Shown piece after piece: positions 7,899 to 17,044 of a stretch of 47,715 bases of DNA. The stretch is from Nocardia grenadensis NBRC 108939. GTDB lineage: Bacteria > Actinomycetota > Actinomycetes > Mycobacteriales > Mycobacteriaceae. The notes below the pieces were generated by a model, which was given only the letters and a program-made list of their open reading frames with translations, searched no databases and had not been told where the DNA came from. Where the stretch lies: positions 1-47,715 of the forward strand of contig NZ_BDCJ01000042.1 of NCBI RefSeq assembly GCF_001613445.1, read 5' to 3'. Both the position numbers and the translations under genes were made by a program. The first letter of the stretch is position 1; each line of letters begins with the position of its first letter.

Positions 7899-8738
7899 GT
7901 GAAGCATGTGCACGCCGGAAAGGTGCGCGACCTGTACACCGACGGCGACACGTTGCTCTTGGTCGCCTCGGACCGGGTTTCGGTGTACGACGTCTCGTTG
8001 CCCACCCCGATCCCGGACAAGGGCGCCCTGCTGACGCAGCTGTCCAACTGGTGGTTCGAGTATTTCGCCGATATCCCCAACCATGTGCTCTCCGGGACGG
8101 ACGTGCCGCCGGAGTTCGCGGGCCGGGCCGTGCGGGTGAAGCCGTTGAAGATGGTGCTGGTGGAGTGCGTCGCCCGGGGGTACCTGGTGGGCTCGGGATG
8201 GAAGGACTATCGGCGCACCGGTTCGGTCTCCGGGATCCGGCTGCCCGCGGGATTGCGCGAAGGCGACAAACTTCCCGAACCGATCTTCACCCCGACCACC
8301 AAGATGTCCGATACGGGCCACGACGAGCCCATGACCTTCGACGAGGTGGTCGCGCAAGAGGGTGCCGAGGTCGCCGCGCGGCTGCGTGATCTCACGCTCG
8401 ACCTGTACTCCCGGGGTGCGGCCTACGCGGCCGAACGCGGTGTGATCATCGCCGATACGAAGGTCGAATTCGGCTGGGACGGTGATGTCCTCACTCTGGG
8501 CGACGAACTCCTGACCTCCGATTCCTCCCGCTTCTGGCCGGCCGCGGAATGGGAGCCCGGCCGGCCGCAGCGGTCCTTCGACAAGCAGTTCGTCCGGGAT
8601 TGGGCCACCTCCACCGGCTGGGACAAGGAACCGCCCGGCCCGGAGATCCCGGCCGATATCGTCGCGGCGACCCGGCGCAAGTACGTCGAAGCCTATGAGC
8701 TGATCACCGGCCGCAGCTGGGGTTCGCCGGAGTCGTGA
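7899..8738 (+). CDS. purC: SAICAR synthetase (PurC)
   Basis: A 279-residue phosphoribosylaminoimidazole-succinocarboxamide synthase, which joins aspartate to CAIR using ATP in purine biosynthesis. Visible family signatures are GKVRDLY, LLLVASDRVSVYD, IPDKGALLTQLS, VECVARGYLVGSGWKDY, the IADTKVEFG strand and LGDELLTSDSSRFW. GTG 7899 follows a GGAGCG site. The N-terminus begins almost at GKVRDLY and lacks the dozen leading residues of many homologues, but no upstream start extends it convincingly. It stands alone rather than in a purine operon, is divergent from pepN, and its 3' end overlaps the sigma factor gene tail to tail. Confidence 0.93.
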   Translation: MKHVHAGKVRDLYTDGDTLLLVASDRVSVYDVSLPTPIPDKGALLTQLSNWWFEYFADIPNHVLSGTDVPPEFAGRAVRVKPLKMVLVECVARGYLVGSGWKDYRRTGSVSGIRLPAGLREGDKLPEPIFTPTTKMSDTGHDEPMTFDEVVAQEGAEVAARLRDLTLDLYSRGAAYAAERGVIIADTKVEFGWDGDVLTLGDELLTSDSSRFWPAAEWEPGRPQRSFDKQFVRDWATSTGWDKEPPGPEIPADIVAATRRKYVEAYELITGRSWGSPES

Positions 8739-10009
8739 GGCGGGTGCCGGAGCCGGGCCGCTCGTAGGGTCAGGTAGTTGTATTCGGCTCGGCTACCGGT
8801 CCGGCCGGCCGCGTCGGTGTAATGGGCGATCGCCCCGGCGGTGTCGCCGGACATCTCGTAGAGATGAGCACGTACCGCGGCCAGCCGATGGGTGCTCCGC
8901 AGGGCCGTGTCCAGGTCGGCGACGAGTGCCAGACCGGCGTGCGGCCCATCCACCATGGCGGTCGCCACCGCCAGGTTCAGGGTGACCAGCGGGCCCGGTG
9001 CCACCCGCCCGAGCAGCAGATAGAGGCGCCGGACCGAGTCCCAGTCGGTATCGGTGTACCGGACCGCCTGCGCGTGGACTCCGGCGATGGCCGCCTGGAT
9101 CCGGTAGGCGCCGGTGAGGCCGCGGGCCGCGGCGGCGGAGGCCAGCCGCAGGCCCTCGGTGATCGCGGCGCGGTTCCACCGGTGCCGGTCCTGTTCGGCC
9201 AACGGGACCAGCTCACCGTGTGGACCGGTGCGGGCGTCGCAGCGGGCGTCGGTCAGCAGCATCAGGGCGAGCAGGCCGCCGACCTCCGGGTCGTCGGGCA
9301 GCTGCCGCCGCAGCTGCCTGGTGAGCCGGATGGCCTCCATGGACAAATCGGCGCGCGCGAGCCGCGGGCCGGAGGTGCTGGTGTGCCCCTCGGTGAAGAT
9401 CAGGTACAGCACGTGCAGCACCGCGGCGAGTCGTTGTTCCCACTGACCGGCGGCCGGCGGTGCGAACGGTCTGTCCAGTGCCGCCAGCCGGCGCCGGGCC
9501 CGGGTCAGCCGTTGTGTCATGGTCGCTTCCGGGATGAGGAAGGCGCGGGCGATCTCGGCGGTCGTGAGTCCGCCCACCGTGCGCAATGTGAGGGCGACAG
9601 CGTGCGCGGGGGTCAGTACCGGGTGGCAGCACGAGAAGAACAGGGTGAGTGTGTCGTCGTGTTCTCGATCGGCACCGGGCGAGTCCGGTATCGGCGGGTC
9701 CGCAGGCGTTGCCGGACCGGCGGACCGGCTCTGTGCGGTGACGAGCCATTCCCGCTCGCGCCGCGCGATATCGGCCCGGACGGCATCGGTGGCCCGGCGC
9801 CGGGCCACCGTCAGCAACCACGCGCCCGGATTGTCGGGGAGCCCGTCGGCACGCCAGCTGTGCACCGCCGCCAGCATTGCTTCCTGGAGCGCGTCCTCGG
9901 CCGCGGTGAAATCGCCGGACCACCGGAGGAGCGTGCCGAGGACCCGCGGCGTGAGGTCACGCAGCAGGTCCTCGATCGGATCACCGCCGTGGCGACGGGT
10001 ACCGGTCAC
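8693..10009 (-). CDS. ECF RNA polymerase sigma factor with long C-terminal helical extension (ECF42-like)
   Basis: A 438-residue protein. Residues about 10-90 form sigma region 2 (the FTAAEDALQEAMLAAVHSW segment and NPGAWLLTVARRRATD), followed by region 4 (LTLRTVGGLTTAEIARAFLI, then PEATMTQRLTRARRRL). About 230 further residues carry repeated helical pairs typical of the sigma factors that travel with YCII/DGPF proteins. That class, known as ECF42, has a TPR-like C-terminus instead of a membrane anti-sigma factor. The GTG start overlaps the YCII gene stop by 4 bp. It is expected to direct transcription of a small regulon, perhaps its own operon; the signal is unknown. The 3' end overlaps purC by 46 bp on the opposite strand. 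Confidence 0.88.
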   Translation of the reverse strand: MTGTRRHGGDPIEDLLRDLTPRVLGTLLRWSGDFTAAEDALQEAMLAAVHSWRADGLPDNPGAWLLTVARRRATDAVRADIARREREWLVTAQSRSAGPATPADPPIPDSPGADREHDDTLTLFFSCCHPVLTPAHAVALTLRTVGGLTTAEIARAFLIPEATMTQRLTRARRRLAALDRPFAPPAAGQWEQRLAAVLHVLYLIFTEGHTSTSGPRLARADLSMEAIRLTRQLRRQLPDDPEVGGLLALMLLTDARCDARTGPHGELVPLAEQDRHRWNRAAITEGLRLASAAAARGLTGAYRIQAAIAGVHAQAVRYTDTDWDSVRRLYLLLGRVAPGPLVTLNLAVATAMVDGPHAGLALVADLDTALRSTHRLAAVRAHLYEMSGDTAGAIAHYTDAAGRTGSRAEYNYLTLRAARLRHPPHDSGEPQLRPVISS

Positions 10010-10407
10010 AGCTCGGTGGCGGGCGCGGACATGATCTGGCGGACCTCGATGTACTCGCCGATCGGCCTACCGCCGGGGCCGGGGGCCGCGGAGGCCCGCG
10101 CGGCGATCTCGACGGCCCGATCAGGGCTGTCGACATCCACGATCCAGTAGCCGGCCAGGAATTCTTTCGTCTCCGCCCACGGCCCGTCGGTCACCACCGG
10201 CGCTGAACGGCCGTCGGAACTGACCAGCCGTGCCTCGTCCGGGCCGCTGAGCCCCTGCGCGTCCACCAGCTCACCCGCCGCGGCCAGTTGGGCGCCGAGT
10301 GTGCGCTGGAATTCGATATGGGCGGCGATGTCCTCGGGCGCCCACTCCGGCAGCGGGGTATCGCAGTGGGCGGCCGCGGCGTAGGTCTTGATCAGCATGT
10401 ACTTCAC
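10006..10407 (-). CDS. YCII/DGPF-domain protein partner of the ECF sigma factor
   Basis: A 133-residue protein of the YCII-related family. VKYMLIKTY opens the ferredoxin-like fold, and VTDGPWAETKEFLAGYW carries the DGPF-type motif (DGPW here) that defines proteins encoded beside ECF42 sigma factors. GTG 10407 was chosen because AGGAGA precedes it and the fold begins there. The 3' end overlaps the sigma factor start (GTGA), which implies coupled translation. The molecular role is unproven; a regulatory or small-molecule-sensing partner has been suggested for this family. Confidence 0.85.
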   Translation of the reverse strand: MKYMLIKTYAAAAHCDTPLPEWAPEDIAAHIEFQRTLGAQLAAAGELVDAQGLSGPDEARLVSSDGRSAPVVTDGPWAETKEFLAGYWIVDVDSPDRAVEIAARASAAPGPGGRPIGEYIEVRQIMSAPATEL

Positions 10408-10517
10408 GGGTTCTCCTGGTTCCGGTCGCGCCCCGGTGGCGCGTTCACGAAGAAGTCGGAGCCGGGTCGGTGATTCCGACACAACCGAGTCGGGTTCGAG
10501 GTGATGTGGGTCACAGA

Positions 10518-11738
10518 TCACAACGGTGTCGAACGGTCGGCCAGCCGGGCCGGGTCGACCGGCTCACCGGAAAGGATCAGCTCCTTGATCCGATCACCGA
10601 CATCCCACACGTTCACATTCATCCCCGCCAGGACCCGGTGCTGGGGATCGAGCCAGAACGCGACGAATTCCCGGCCCTCGCGGTCACCGCGGACGACCAC
10701 CTGCTCGTAGTCGCCGGGTGCGGCGAAGCCGGTGTACTCCATGCCGAGGTCGTACTGGTCGGTGAAGAAGTAGGGGAGCCGGTCGTAGGACGCGGCGCGG
10801 CCTAGCATGGCCGCGGCCGCCACCGCGGGCTGATTCAACGCGTTCGCCCAATGCTCCACCCGGATACGGCGGCCCAGGACCGGGTGATCCTGCTCGGCGA
10901 TATCGCCCACCGCGACGATATTCGGATCACTGCTGGTCAGACTCGCATCGACGAGAATGCCGCAATCGGTCAGGAGACCGGAACTCTCGGCGAGTTCGAT
11001 ATTCGGCTTCGCCCCCACCGCGACCAGTACCGCGTCCGCGGCGAATTCGGTGCCGTCCGTGAGCGCGACACCGGTCGCGCGCCCGTCCGCGGTGGTGATC
11101 TGCTGGACCTGCGAGCCGAAACGCAGGTCGACCCCGTGGTCGCGGTGCAGATCCGCGAATACCTCGCCCATTTCCGGGCCGAGCGCGCCCAACAGCGGCG
11201 CGGAGCCGGTTTCGAGGACGGTGACCGCCACCTCCGCGGCGCGCGCCGCCGCGGTGACCTCGAGCCCGATCCAGCCGGCCCCGATCACCACCAGGCGCCG
11301 CGTGGTGCGGAACAGTTCGATCAGGGCATCCGATTCCTCCAGCGTGCGCAGGGTGTACACACCCTCGGCGTCCGCGCCGGGAATGGGCAACCTCCGGGAC
11401 TCCGCGCCCGTGGCCAGCGCGAGTCTGTCGTATTCCAGTGCCGAGCCGTCGGCGAGAGTGACGGTCCGGGCGGCCCGGTCGATCGAGGTGGCCTCCGTGC
11501 CCAGCCGCAGATCCACCGCGTTGTCCCGATACCAGGCCGAGGTCTCCACCGTGAACTCCTCGACCGGCTTCGTTCCGGCCAGGTACTCCTTGGACAAGGG
11601 CGGCCGCTCGTACGGCAGCCGCTCTTCCCTGCCGACCAGGGTGATGTGCCCGTCGAAATCGTTGTCCCGCAGCGCCCGGGCGACTTTCGCCCCGGCCAGT
11701 CCGGCGCCGACAATGAGGAAATGCTGCGCAGAGGTCAT
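10518..11738 (-). CDS. FAD-dependent NAD(P)H:ferredoxin/rhodocoxin-type reductase
   Basis: A 406-residue pyridine nucleotide-disulphide oxidoreductase-like flavoprotein. An FAD-binding Rossmann motif lies at the start (FLIVGAGLAGAKVARAL, about residues 7-23), an NAD(P)H-binding one in the middle (LVVIGAGWIGLEVTAAA), and the second FAD motif near the end (IVAVGDIAEQ). RPPLSKEYL is typical of the rhodocoxin/putidaredoxin reductase group, which pass electrons to ferredoxins serving P450 or dioxygenase systems. ATG 11738 was chosen from the Rossmann start and a GGGA site. No ferredoxin or P450 is adjacent, so the partner is unknown. Confidence 0.9.
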   Translation of the reverse strand: MTSAQHFLIVGAGLAGAKVARALRDNDFDGHITLVGREERLPYERPPLSKEYLAGTKPVEEFTVETSAWYRDNAVDLRLGTEATSIDRAARTVTLADGSALEYDRLALATGAESRRLPIPGADAEGVYTLRTLEESDALIELFRTTRRLVVIGAGWIGLEVTAAARAAEVAVTVLETGSAPLLGALGPEMGEVFADLHRDHGVDLRFGSQVQQITTADGRATGVALTDGTEFAADAVLVAVGAKPNIELAESSGLLTDCGILVDASLTSSDPNIVAVGDIAEQDHPVLGRRIRVEHWANALNQPAVAAAAMLGRAASYDRLPYFFTDQYDLGMEYTGFAAPGDYEQVVVRGDREGREFVAFWLDPQHRVLAGMNVNVWDVGDRIKELILSGEPVDPARLADRSTPL

Positions 11739-11954
11739 GGCTGATACTCCCTTGTGGTGGGTGGTTCCAGCGACGATCCGAATCCTCTGCCAGCCTACAA
11801 AGGGCAGCACCGATCTCCGGGCCGGATCGGGAACGAAAATCCATCCGCCGGGGTTGCTCGTTACAGCGCCCGTGTCCGGCGACCGGCCGGTACTGCGGCG
11901 GTAGCCGTGGCGGTGGGTGGTAGTCCACCGCCGACCCGTGGAGAGGAACGCAAC

Positions 11955-12602
11955 GTGCCCGACTCGGCCGAGAAGAAGGACCTTGCCGAATTCTGGTTCG
12001 ACCCCCTGTGCCCGTGGTGCTGGATCACCTCCCGGTGGATCCTCGAAGTCGCGAAGGTCCGCGATATCGAGACGCGGTTCCATGTGATGAGTCTGGCGGT
12101 GCTCAACGAGGGCCGGGATCTGCCGCCGGAGTACCAGGAGCTCATGACCTACGCCTGGGGGCCGGTCCGGGTGGCTGTCGCCGCGGCCGAACAGCACGGC
12201 GAGGAGATCCTGTCGCCCCTGTACACCGCGCTGGGGACCCGGTTCCACAATCGCCGCGCCGAGTTCGAGCGCGAGGACGACCGTTTGGGCACTTCCGCCG
12301 CGATCGTGGCGGACGCGCTCGCGGAGGCCGGGTTGCCGGCCGAATTGTCGGCCGCCGCCGAGAGCAGCGAGTACGACGAGGCGCTGCGCAAGAGCCATCA
12401 CGCCGGGATGGACAAGGTCGGTCCGGATGTCGGCACGCCGACGATCCACGTCAACGGGGTCGCGTTCTTCGGCCCGGTGCTCTCCCGTATTCCGCGCGGT
12501 GAGGAAGCGGGCAAACTCTGGGACGCCGTGGTGACGCTCGCGGCCTATCCGCATTTCTTCGAACTCAAGCGTACCCGGGACGAGAGCCCGGAATTCGACT
12601 GA
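11955..12602 (+). CDS. DsbA-family mycothiol-dependent reductase (Rv2466c-like)
   Basis: A 215-residue thioredoxin-fold DsbA/2-hydroxychromene isomerase-like protein with the active-site FDPLCPWCW (CPWC, about residues 17-20) and the cis-proline region VGTPTIHVNG. It closely resembles M. tuberculosis Rv2466c, a mycothiol-dependent oxidoreductase that activates nitro compounds, and lies in the same neighbourhood. Cytoplasmic: no signal peptide follows the GTG start at 11955, which is preceded by GAGAGGAA. The gene is divergent from the flavoprotein with about 215 bp between, a likely promoter region for both. Confidence 0.88.
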   Translation: MPDSAEKKDLAEFWFDPLCPWCWITSRWILEVAKVRDIETRFHVMSLAVLNEGRDLPPEYQELMTYAWGPVRVAVAAAEQHGEEILSPLYTALGTRFHNRRAEFEREDDRLGTSAAIVADALAEAGLPAELSAAAESSEYDEALRKSHHAGMDKVGPDVGTPTIHVNGVAFFGPVLSRIPRGEEAGKLWDAVVTLAAYPHFFELKRTRDESPEFD

Positions 12603-12609
12603 GCCGCGA

Positions 12610-12639
12610 GGTCGCGGTGTCTGCTCGGGGGCCGCGACC
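12610..12639. terminator. Possible terminator between convergent genes
   Basis: GGTCGCGG (12610-12617) pairs with CCGCGACC (12632-12639) across a 14-nt loop, between the convergent stops at 12602 and 12648. Confidence 0.45.
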
Positions 12640-12647
12640 CGTCCGGT

Positions 12648-13706
12648 TCAGTACGAACCTTTCGACAGCGTGAGGGCGTCACCGGGCCCGGTCGCCGGTG
12701 GCCGTCCGGGCATCGGGCCGAATCGCTGCGGGCCCGGGCCGGGCCGCCAGAACAGCCTCCCGTGCCGGCTGCGATCGCGCAGCGCCCACATACGCCAGGT
12801 CAGCACGGGATGCGAGGTCGTCGCGTTGACCATCCAGACGAAGAATCCGCGTTCCTGGGCCGCGCGGTCGGCCATCTCATCGAATCCCACCAGCGAGTTC
12901 AGATACTTCCCGGCGGCCAGGGTGCCCATCGCGGCCGGTGCCCCCTGCGGCCGGTGGCAGTAGCCGTGGTTGTCGGCGGTGTACTCCTGGGCACGGATCA
13001 GCGAGTTGCCCAGGATCGGTAGGAACGGCGCCAGGAACATGCCGAGCTGTCGCCAATAGGAGGTGTGGCCGGCCGCGATATGGCCTACTTCGTGACCGAT
13101 GATGAAGGCCAGGGCGTCCGGCTCCCGGGCGGCGCCGCTGATCTCGAACAGATCGCTGTATACGACCACGTAGCGGCGGAAACCGTGCCCGGAGGCGAAG
13201 GCGTTGATCCGACCGTTGCCCAGCACCACGTAGGCGTCCGGGGCACTGGCCATGCCGAAGCGGGCCGCGGCCTCCTGCACCATCCGATATCCCTCGGGGA
13301 ACTGGGAGGGTGACATCTTCACCCCGTTCACCCGCTGCGACGACAGGTTGACGCCGCGGCCGAACCAGAGCAGCAGCGGGGCCGCCACCAGGATCAGGAT
13401 GAACTGGTTGACCAGCCCGAGGAACAGGAACAGAAAAGCCAGCACATACGAGACAGCGGTGAGCAGTATCACCACGACCAGCAGTGGGATCTCCCAGCTG
13501 TGCCGGGCGGGCATTCCGAACGGCGACAGCCCGCGGGGCTCGTGCCGCGGCACCGGCGGTGGGGGGTATCCGCCCGGGAGCGGAACGGACGAGCCGGGAT
13601 GGTCGGTGAGCCACGGGTAGGGCCCGGGCTCCGGTGTACTCGCGGACCAGGCGGCGCCGGGGCCGGATCCGGACGGCTGCGGAGGGTCGTGCGGCTGCAT
13701 ACCCAC
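12648..13706 (-). CDS. M48-family membrane zinc metalloprotease
   Basis: A 352-residue membrane protease. A proline-rich N-terminus (residues 1-65) precedes two closely spaced hydrophobic helices (about 70-115), and the catalytic zinc motif HEVGH lies in FIIGHEVGHIAAGH. RAQEYTADNHGY supplies the glutamate and aspartate expected as third ligand region. M48 proteases resemble HtpX/Ste24 and remove damaged membrane proteins. ATG 13706 is the outermost start; the ATG two codons on (13700) is equally possible. The gene is divergent from rpiB. Confidence 0.88.
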   Translation of the reverse strand: MGMQPHDPPQPSGSGPGAAWSASTPEPGPYPWLTDHPGSSVPLPGGYPPPPVPRHEPRGLSPFGMPARHSWEIPLLVVVILLTAVSYVLAFLFLFLGLVNQFILILVAAPLLLWFGRGVNLSSQRVNGVKMSPSQFPEGYRMVQEAAARFGMASAPDAYVVLGNGRINAFASGHGFRRYVVVYSDLFEISGAAREPDALAFIIGHEVGHIAAGHTSYWRQLGMFLAPFLPILGNSLIRAQEYTADNHGYCHRPQGAPAAMGTLAAGKYLNSLVGFDEMADRAAQERGFFVWMVNATTSHPVLTWRMWALRDRSRHGRLFWRPGPGPQRFGPMPGRPPATGPGDALTLSKGSY

Positions 13707-13777
13707 GACTCTAGGCAGTGAGCCGGTGAACCCGCCCGCCGTCGGCGCCCGGCAGGAGGCCTGACAGAATCGCAGCC

Positions 13778-14251
13778 ATGCGCGTATACCTGGGTGCCGA
13801 TCACGCTGGTTTCGAATTGAAGAACGCCGTCAAGGACCACCTGGAAAAGGCCGGTCACGAGGTCGTCGACTGCGGCGCCCTCGTCTACGACGCGCTCGAC
13901 GACTATCCCGCCTTCTGCATCGAGGCGGCCCGCCGCACCGTCGCCGACCCGGGCAGCCTGGGCCTGGTTTTCGGGGGCAGCGGTAACGGCGAGCAGATCG
14001 CCGCGAACAAGGTGCCGGGTGCGCGGTGCGCGCTGGCCTGGAGCGTCGAGACCGCCCGCCTGGCGCGGGAACACAACAACGCGCAGCTGATCGGTATCGG
14101 TGGCCGGATGCACTCGCGCGACGAGGCACTGGCGATCGTGGACGCCTTCATCGAGACCCCGTGGTCCGCCGAGGAGCGGCATCAGCGTCGGATCGATATC
14201 CTCGCCGACTACGAGAAGACCGGCGAACCGCCGGCGCTGCCCGCCCACTGA
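13778..14251 (+). CDS. rpiB: Ribose-5-phosphate isomerase B
   Basis: A 157-residue RpiB/LacAB-family isomerase interconverting ribose 5-phosphate and ribulose 5-phosphate in the pentose phosphate pathway. The first strand MRVYLGADHAGFELK contains the substrate-binding Asp-His pair, and GLVFGGSGNGEQIAANK holds the anion-binding loop. As in the mycobacterial branch, GSGNG replaces the Cys-containing GTGIG loop, so a glutamate is expected to be the catalytic base. The nei-type gene starts 24 bp downstream, as with Rv2465c-Rv2464c in M. tuberculosis. Confidence 0.95.
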   Translation: MRVYLGADHAGFELKNAVKDHLEKAGHEVVDCGALVYDALDDYPAFCIEAARRTVADPGSLGLVFGGSGNGEQIAANKVPGARCALAWSVETARLAREHNNAQLIGIGGRMHSRDEALAIVDAFIETPWSAEERHQRRIDILADYEKTGEPPALPAH

Positions 14252-14275
14252 TCCACCGGGCGAGCGAGTAGTCGG

Positions 14276-15088
14276 GTGCCGGAAGGTCACACTCTGCACC
14301 GCCTCGCCCGCCGGCACGAACAGCGGCTGGCCGGCGCGGTGGTGCGGGTGACGAGCCCGCAGGGGAAGTTCGCGACGGGAGCCGCCCGGGTAGACGGCCG
14401 GGTTCTCGTCCGCTCCGGGGCGTGGGGCAAACATCTGCTCCACGAATACGAGGGCGAGCTGTACGTGCACATCCACCTGGGCTTGTACGGCACCTTCAGC
14501 GAATCGGAGCTGCCGATGCCCGAGCCGGTGGGGCAGGTCCGGATGCGGCTGACCGGGCCGGGCCGCGACGGCCGCGGGTTCGGCACCGATCTGCGCGGCC
14601 CCACCGCCTGTGAGGTCCTCACCCTGCCGGAGACCGAGGTGCTCATCGCCCGGCTCGGACCCGACCCGCTGCGCCCGGACGCCGACCCGGACCGGGCGTG
14701 GGCGCGGATCCGCCGCTCGCGGCGCAGTATCGGATCCCTGCTCATGGATCAGCGGGTGATCGCCGGCGTGGGCAATGTGTATCGCGCGGAAGTACTGTTC
14801 CGGCACGGCATCCCCCCGCAACGCCAGGGCGCGGAACTGACCGCCGCGCAATGGTCGGCGCTGTGGGCCGACCTGGTCGACCTGATGCGCGTGGGTGTGC
14901 GTCGCGGAAAAATGCATGTGGTGCGGCCGGAGCACGATCACGGCGCGCCCTCCTATGCCGCGGACCGGCCGCGCACCTATGTCTACCGCCGGGCGGGTGA
15001 ACCCTGCCGATGCTGCAGCGAACCGGTGCGGCATACGGTGCTGGAGGGTCGGAACCTGTTCTGGTGCGCGCAGTGCCAGCCCGCCTGA
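14276..15088 (+). CDS. Fpg/Nei-family DNA glycosylase (endonuclease VIII type, Rv2464c-like)
   Basis: A 270-residue base-excision-repair glycosylase/AP lyase. After the initiator comes PEGHTLHRLA, with the N-terminal proline nucleophile and catalytic glutamate of Nei enzymes. The helix-two-turn-helix is DQRVIAGVGNVYRAEVLF, and the C-terminus is a zinc finger (CRCC then WCAQC). It should excise oxidised pyrimidines from DNA. GTG start at 14276 is fixed by the requirement for Pro at position 2. It corresponds to M. tuberculosis Rv2464c downstream of rpiB and ends 10 bp from the convergent GGDEF gene. Confidence 0.92.
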   Translation: MPEGHTLHRLARRHEQRLAGAVVRVTSPQGKFATGAARVDGRVLVRSGAWGKHLLHEYEGELYVHIHLGLYGTFSESELPMPEPVGQVRMRLTGPGRDGRGFGTDLRGPTACEVLTLPETEVLIARLGPDPLRPDADPDRAWARIRRSRRSIGSLLMDQRVIAGVGNVYRAEVLFRHGIPPQRQGAELTAAQWSALWADLVDLMRVGVRRGKMHVVRPEHDHGAPSYAADRPRTYVYRRAGEPCRCCSEPVRHTVLEGRNLFWCAQCQPA

Positions 15089-15098
15089 ACCGCGCGGA

Positions 15099-16058
15099 TC
15101 AACCCGCGACGGCCGTATCGGTACCCAGCGTTTCCGCTCCGGCGTACCGGTGCCCGCCCGCGGTTTTCGCCGAGTACATCGCCTGATCGGCCCGGCGCAG
15201 CAATTCGGCCAGTTCGCTGCGGTCCTGCGGCGGGGCATAGGTGGTGCCGACGCTGGCCGAGACCGGTACCGGTCCCGCCGACGACCACACTGAATCGTTC
15301 AGCGCGTGCACGATGGCGTGGGCCAGTTCGGTGACACGGTTGTCGGCCATCCCGGCCGCCAATACGAACTCGTCCCCGCCGTAGCGGCACACCACCGCGC
15401 CCGGTGGCGCCACCTCCCGCAGCCGCTTGGCCAGTTCGACCAGTACCTCGTCGCCCACCGCGTGACCGTAGCCGTCGTTGATCTGCTTGAACCGGTCCAG
15501 ATCCACCACCAGCAGACCCACTCCGCGGTCGGCCTGTTCGGCCATCATGCGTACCCGCTTGCGCAGCAGTGTGCGGTTGGCCAGCCCGGTCAGTGCGTCG
15601 TGGGTGGCCTCGTGCTCGAGCCGCTGCTGCAGCGCGGCGAATTCGCGGACCCGCTGCGTGGCCTCGTCGGAAAGGTTCTTCTTCTGCTGGGCCAGGGCAA
15701 GCTCCTGGAGCGCCTGGGCATAACTGTCGATGGCCTGGCTGGCCACCAGCGGCCATCGGGTGGCCACCAGGGATCCGCGTGGGCCGGCCGGAAAGCCGAG
15801 CAGGGTGCGGGTGACCAGCGCGAGCATCCGGACCCGGTGCAGCGGTTCGGCGCAGAGGCGGGCACCGAGTCGGCGGGCCGCGCGAATCGGGAAGGGGTCG
15901 GAAACGGTGAGGTGCAGCAGCTGTTCGAGGATTTCGACGAGCACGGGTTCGATCTCGGCGGCGCTGATCTCGGCGTCGGGTTGGGCGCCGGCGGCCAGCG
16001 CCCACTCCCGTGCCGTGGAACGGACGGGTGGCCGGGACTCAGCGGTCATCTCGACCAC
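15099..16058 (-). CDS. GGDEF-domain diguanylate cyclase
   Basis: A 319-residue protein with an unclassified helical N-terminal half (about residues 1-145, no membrane segments) and a C-terminal GGDEF domain (about 150-310). It has DALTGLANR at the domain start, LLVVDLDRFKQINDGYGH and an intact RYGGDEF active site, so synthesis of c-di-GMP from GTP is predicted. The RxxD inhibitory site expected just upstream is absent (PPGA there), so product inhibition at an I-site is unlikely. Start taken as GTG 16058; ATG 16049 is an alternative. The inverted repeat CCACCG-GTAT-CGGTGG (16055-16070) overlaps the start and could affect initiation. Confidence 0.88.
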   Translation of the reverse strand: MVEMTAESRPPVRSTAREWALAAGAQPDAEISAAEIEPVLVEILEQLLHLTVSDPFPIRAARRLGARLCAEPLHRVRMLALVTRTLLGFPAGPRGSLVATRWPLVASQAIDSYAQALQELALAQQKKNLSDEATQRVREFAALQQRLEHEATHDALTGLANRTLLRKRVRMMAEQADRGVGLLVVDLDRFKQINDGYGHAVGDEVLVELAKRLREVAPPGAVVCRYGGDEFVLAAGMADNRVTELAHAIVHALNDSVWSSAGPVPVSASVGTTYAPPQDRSELAELLRRADQAMYSAKTAGGHRYAGAETLGTDTAVAG

Positions 16059-16517
16059 CGGTATCGGTGGAGCTCACGCCGCGGATCAGGGTCCGCCACG
16101 TCGGTACCGGGCTGGGCCGGCTCTGTCGCACTGCTATGCGGATGGTCCACCTTGTCGGGTGCACGCTACCGCCCCCTTTCCAGATACCCCGTCCGGCAAG
16201 AAGATCGTAGCAAGATGGTGGAACCCGCCGACCTGCGTTCTAGAACAGGTTCCGGGCCCCGGTACAACAGTGATCTCTGCTCCTATCGTCGCGGAAACTC
16301 TTGCGTTACACACTTTTGCAGAAGTATCGCGGCCGTACCCGGCCCGGTGACCCGGAATGCGGTCTTCCCGTCACTGGTGGGTCGGCGCGGTCTGCCCGGG
16401 CCCGGTGCAACCGGCGGGATCCGCGCCGGTGCGGGGCTGATTGGCGAAATGAAACCGCGATTGGGTAGAGTCGCTGTGCGCGCGATATCGTGGCGATCCC
16501 ATGGATATCGTATGCAC
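16059..16517. other. 459-bp intergenic region between the GGDEF gene and tRNA-Gly
   Basis: No convincing gene. It holds the leader of the GGDEF gene, a perfect palindrome GTTCTAGAAC (16237-16246) of unknown role, and a weak candidate tRNA promoter, TTGGCG (16441) with TAGAGT (16466) spaced 19 bp. Confidence 0.5.
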
Positions 16518-16591
<74 letters not shown>

Positions 16592-17044
16592 CCCGAAAAG
16601 ACCCTGCCAGCAGGGTCTTTTTTCGTAGTTCCGCAGGGCTGAGAGCCGGGCGTACCAGCGGGTGCGCCACCGGCCTCCTGCTCGCTCCCCTTCTTCCATC
16701 GGCCGTCGGCGGCACCGGACGTCGACATGCGAGTCCGTCCGTCCGGCGTACGGCCGCCACCCGGGCCGCTCGCGGCCCGTAGCGGCCCGGCGGGGCAGTC
16801 GGGATTACTGAAGAAGGTGACGATCAGGGGGTGATCACCGCGGCGGCCCACCGGAGACCGGGCCGGTGCGTGCGGACCCGTGGGATAGTGGCCGAAGCCG
16901 GACCTGGTGGAGTGGTCGTCGGCCGAGCGGGGCCGGCCGCCGCCTCCGGCCTTCCGTGCCCGGTCTGCTGCCTACCGTCGGCGTCGGGGGCGGGGCTCCG
17001 GTGTGGTTTGCCTTCGCCGTGAATGCGTGGCATCTTGTTCTCGA
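16592..17044. other. 453-bp intergenic region between two tRNA genes
   Basis: After the terminator I find no gene or conserved element. The open frames here have no domain and no ribosome-binding site. Confidence 0.5.
16598..16623 (+). terminator. Rho-independent terminator after tRNA-Gly
   Basis: GACCCTG and CAGGGTC form a stem around a CCAG loop and are followed by a run of seven T. It is the only classical U-tract terminator I see in the window. Confidence 0.92.

Noticed and set aside
10518..12554. Upstream extension of the flavoprotein reading frame to 12554
   Set aside because: The added residues overlap the Rv2466c-like gene on the other strand and have no family match; the FAD-binding motif starts at the ATG at 11738.
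15099..16058. A c-di-GMP riboswitch near the GGDEF gene
   Set aside because: I found only a small inverted repeat over the start codon and none of the conserved GEMM core sequence.
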